Shown here piece by piece: positions 7,202 through 9,558 of a stretch of DNA of 9,558 bases. A model generated the notes under the pieces. It was not told the origin of the DNA and did not search any database. It saw only the letters and a list, made by a program, of their open reading frames with translations. The stretch is from positions 1-9,558 of the forward strand of contig JAQUYZ010000038.1 in NCBI GenBank assembly GCA_028691625.1, written 5' to 3'. The first letter of the stretch is position 1, and every line of letters starts with the position of its first letter. Source of the stretch: Eubacteriales bacterium. Lineage in GTDB: Bacteria; Bacillota; Clostridia; Peptostreptococcales; Anaerovoracaceae. The translations under genes were made by a program, and so were the position numbers.

Positions 7202-8436
7202 ACACGGAAACTGCAACGATCCGGAAAGTGCTTTTGATGGGTTATAACGGCGCCAACAACACAGGTTCCGAAGCCCGGCTGCTGGCTATCATGAAAGAGG
7301 TTCGTGATGTCTTGGGTCCGGAGGCCGAAATCACGATTCCGACGATTTGCGGGGAAAATCTCCGCAGATATGTCAAGGAGGAGCCGAATCTAAGAATTGT
7401 TGAATACCCTACGGTTTATTTTTTAGCCTTATACAGGCTGGTGAAGGAGCACGATCTGATCCTGCTGACCGAAGGAAGCTGCTATATGGATACATGGAGT
7501 TCCTGCCTGCTTTGGGCCTGGCTATGGGTTACCGGCTGTGCAAGCAGAAAAGGAAAAACCATTGTCGCATATGCGGTTGACTCCGGTGACTTGTCTCCGT
7601 TCAACCAGAAATTAGTGCGGTATATTGCATCTAAGACAGATTTGATCATTACAAGGACCCGAGTCGCCGCTGACCGGCTCAAAACCTGGAAGGTAAGCGC
7701 ACCCATCGAAGCGACTGCCGATTCGGCATTTGACTTTTGTCCGAATCCTGCTGATGGGGACATTCTGAAAAAGAGCTGGCCGGAAGCAGCTTCCGGCGTG
7801 ATCGGTATCGCGGCGGTGGATTTTTATCTTTGGCCGGTGGTATTCCGTCCTTTCGGCAGATCCGAAAACTGCTATCGATGGCCATATTATTACTCGGACT
7901 CCCATCATCGCCGCGACGGCCGCAAAACCTTGGCTGTGAATTATGCCCGCTTCGCGGACCGGATGATCGAGGAGCATGGCAGGCCGATTGTCTTGATCTG
8001 TATGGAGCAGCTGGATGAACCCCTTGCAGGGAGGATACTTTCATCAATGCGCCATAAGGACAAGGTACGGATATTCTCATCCAGAGAATATAATACCTCT
8101 CAGATGACGTCCATTCTGCGGAGCCTTGATTTGCTGGTCACTTCCCGTTATCATGCCGGTGTGCTGTCACTGGATGCGGCAGTGCCCCAGATCGCCATCG
8201 GTCATGACCAGCGGCTGCGGGATCTTTACCGGGAGCTGGAACTATTTGATGATTATTTTTTGGAATATACTTCGCCGCAGCTCTTTCAAATGCTGGAGGA
8301 GCGTGCCGGGATCCTGATAAAAGATGGTGATTCGCAAAGAGAGATCTTGCGTAAAAACAGTCAAAAGCAGCATATGCGGGCGAACCGGAACCCGTTGCTG
8401 CTAAAGCGATTGCTGAACGGGGAGGTGATCCGGTGA
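7198..8436 (+). CDS. polysaccharide pyruvyl transferase-family protein
   Basis: This 412-residue protein has the layout of the PS_pyruv_trans family (CsaB, WcaK and relatives), which transfers pyruvate from phosphoenolpyruvate to sugars of cell-surface polymers. It starts with a Rossmann-like strand and a glycine-rich loop, VLLMGYNGANNTGSEA (11-26). LILLTEGSCY (88-97) ends another strand. The C-terminal half holds the family signature TSRYHAGVLSLDAAVPQIAI (315-334), with the conserved Arg-x-His (Arg317, His319). No signal peptide is seen. GGAG (7186-7189) lies 8 nt before the ATG, which overlaps the previous stop by 4 nt. The gene also ends in a 4-nt overlap with the next. No glycosyltransferase, flippase or polymerase gene is seen nearby, so a role in a small glycolipid or other metabolite rather than a capsule is possible. 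The acceptor is unknown. Confidence 0.85.
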   Translation: MNTETATIRKVLLMGYNGANNTGSEARLLAIMKEVRDVLGPEAEITIPTICGENLRRYVKEEPNLRIVEYPTVYFLALYRLVKEHDLILLTEGSCYMDTWSSCLLWAWLWVTGCASRKGKTIVAYAVDSGDLSPFNQKLVRYIASKTDLIITRTRVAADRLKTWKVSAPIEATADSAFDFCPNPADGDILKKSWPEAASGVIGIAAVDFYLWPVVFRPFGRSENCYRWPYYYSDSHHRRDGRKTLAVNYARFADRMIEEHGRPIVLICMEQLDEPLAGRILSSMRHKDKVRIFSSREYNTSQMTSILRSLDLLVTSRYHAGVLSLDAAVPQIAIGHDQRLRDLYRELELFDDYFLEYTSPQLFQMLEERAGILIKDGDSQREILRKNSQKQHMRANRNPLLLKRLLNGEVIR

Positions 8437-9558
8437 AGGATCTTGAGGTTTCTGCTCCGAACGGAGCGGATGCATGGAAAGACAACATTCTGATTACCGG
8501 CGCCTCCGGGTTTCTGGGGACCCAGGTAACGCGGTTGATTCTCGCCCAGAACGATCATCCCGTTATTGTAATCGTTCGGGGGCAGGATTTATGCGATGCG
8601 AAGAACCGGCTGAAGCGGATCTGGTGGGACTGGCCGGAATTGATCAGCGAGATTGACAACCGTATTGAGGTGATTGCCGGTGATCTCAGCCTCCCGCAAT
8701 TTGGGCTTAATGACGTTTCTTACCGGGGATTGGCTGAGAAAGTCGGCACCATCCTTCATCTTGCTGCGGATATCCGGTTGGATGCGCCGCCGGACGAGCT
8801 TGACAGAAGCAACGTCAGCAGCGTACGAAATTTACTGGAGCTAGCGCGTCACATTTACCGGCATCATGGTCTGGAACGGTTTTCTTACGTTTCCACGGCC
8901 TATGTTGCGGGGGGGCGCGAGGGAATCGTCCCCGAGGATGAGCTGAGCGACCGGTACGGATTTTCAAATCACTATGAGCGCAGCAAGTTTGAAGGAGAGT
9001 TTCTGGTCCGGGAAGCGGGAAAAGAAATTCCCGTCACTGTATTCCGCCCGGGCATGGTGGTTGGAGATTCCATGTCCGGAACGGTGAAAGCTTTTAATAC
9101 CGTGTACTTCCCGCTGCGTTTGTATCTGACCGGGAAGCTGAAATTCCTCCCGGTTAATCCGGCGATGAAAATTAATCTGATTCCCTGCGACTATGTGGCG
9201 GAAGCCATTTCCAAGCTGACCTTCGAGCCAAAAGCAGCAGGGGTGACCTTTCATCTGACCCTGCCGCGGGAGGCTCTTCCTACGGTTAGAGAAATGATCC
9301 AATTGACCCGGGAATGGGCTTCGGAAAACCTTCATGTACGGCTCCCTGCACCGGTTTTCCTGCCGTTTCCGATCAGCCGCCTGAAATGGCTTGGCCGGTT
9401 TTTCCGGGGAAAAAGCGCGGTTCGCTCCCTTTTGTCCCTGGCTGCCTATTTTGAAGAGGATCGGATCTATCGGCGGGACAATCTCGATCGTCTTGCCGGA
9501 ACTTATCAGGGGAACTGGCGGGACTTCTTTCCCTGTCTTCTTACATACGCAGCTGATC
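8433..9558 (+). CDS. SDR-family acyl/thioester reductase-like oxidoreductase, 3' end outside window
   Basis: The open frame runs from a GTG at 8433 to the window edge without a stop, giving at least 375 residues. GGAGG (8421-8425), within a near-perfect anti-SD match, lies 7 nt upstream, and the GTGA overlap with the previous stop supports this start. It is an extended SDR protein: NAD(P)-binding ITGASGFLG (21-29), GD-L at 83-85, HLAADIRLD (109-117), catalytic Ser154 in YVSTAYV, and Tyr181/Lys185 in the YxxxK motif followed by FRPGMVVGDS (204-213). The HLAADIRLDAP... region resembles fatty acyl-CoA reductases (male-sterility type) and thioester-reductase domains, which reduce acyl thioesters to aldehydes or alcohols. 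A reductase of another lipid substrate is equally possible. Its arginine codons are mostly CGG, unlike the left half of the window. Confidence 0.82.
   Translation, partial: MKDLEVSAPNGADAWKDNILITGASGFLGTQVTRLILAQNDHPVIVIVRGQDLCDAKNRLKRIWWDWPELISEIDNRIEVIAGDLSLPQFGLNDVSYRGLAEKVGTILHLAADIRLDAPPDELDRSNVSSVRNLLELARHIYRHHGLERFSYVSTAYVAGGREGIVPEDELSDRYGFSNHYERSKFEGEFLVREAGKEIPVTVFRPGMVVGDSMSGTVKAFNTVYFPLRLYLTGKLKFLPVNPAMKINLIPCDYVAEAISKLTFEPKAAGVTFHLTLPREALPTVREMIQLTREWASENLHVRLPAPVFLPFPISRLKWLGRFFRGKSAVRSLLSLAAYFEEDRIYRRDNLDRLAGTYQGNWRDFFPCLLTYAAD

Noticed and set aside
7679..8080. 133-codon minus-strand frame within the pyruvyl transferase gene
   Set aside because: The + strand frame has the conserved family signature; the antisense product is an Arg/Ser/Pro-rich shadow typical of GC-rich coding sequence.
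8474..8656. 60-codon + strand frame in the SDR gene region
   Set aside because: It is out of frame with the GTG-initiated SDR, which has complete cofactor and catalytic motifs through this stretch.

Overview
The window most likely comes from a Gram-positive member of the Firmicutes, probably Clostridia. The evidence is indirect: strong AGGAGG-type ribosome binding sites, tightly packed genes, an AGA-rich codon style in the left half, and an AraM/AraD/AraB gene set of the kind known from Bacillus arabinose operons. No RNA gene, insertion sequence or CRISPR array is visible, and all supported genes are on the + strand.

Region 1 (1-4529) is the downstream part of a sugar or sugar-alcohol catabolic operon whose promoter lies outside the window. 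In order it holds the C-terminal third of an AraM/EgsA-type sn-glycerol-1-phosphate dehydrogenase, an AraD L-ribulose-5-phosphate 4-epimerase, a D-2-hydroxyacid (phosphoglycerate-type) dehydrogenase, an AraB-type ribulokinase and an L-fuculose-phosphate-type class II aldolase. Kinase plus epimerase would take L-ribulose to D-xylulose 5-phosphate. The aldolase and the 2-hydroxyacid dehydrogenase are not part of the textbook arabinose route and suggest a branched or variant pathway. The aldolase family usually releases dihydroxyacetone phosphate, which is also the substrate of the AraM-type enzyme.

Region 2 (4530-4815) is the only real intergenic stretch. It contains a perfect 9-bp hairpin, a strong rho-independent terminator closing the sugar operon, and a perfect consensus TTGACA-17-TATAAT promoter. 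That promoter has a small palindrome in its spacer and a run of helically phased TTAAAAC repeats around its start point.

Region 3 (4816-9558, continuing beyond the window) is a second operon. It contains a TetR-family regulator, a small cysteine-rich protein of uncertain family, a GMC-type flavoprotein with a ferredoxin-like cysteine cluster, a polysaccharide pyruvyl transferase-family protein, and an NAD(P)-dependent SDR related to fatty acyl / thioester reductases, cut by the window end. Every junction overlaps by 4 or 7 nt, so the genes are probably translationally coupled and act together. The combination suggests redox modification of a lipid- or thioester-linked molecule plus a pyruvyl-transferase-like step. 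The product cannot be named from sequence alone, and this is the best candidate here for an undescribed system. GC content and arginine codon choice change strongly from left to right, which suggests the two operons have different histories.
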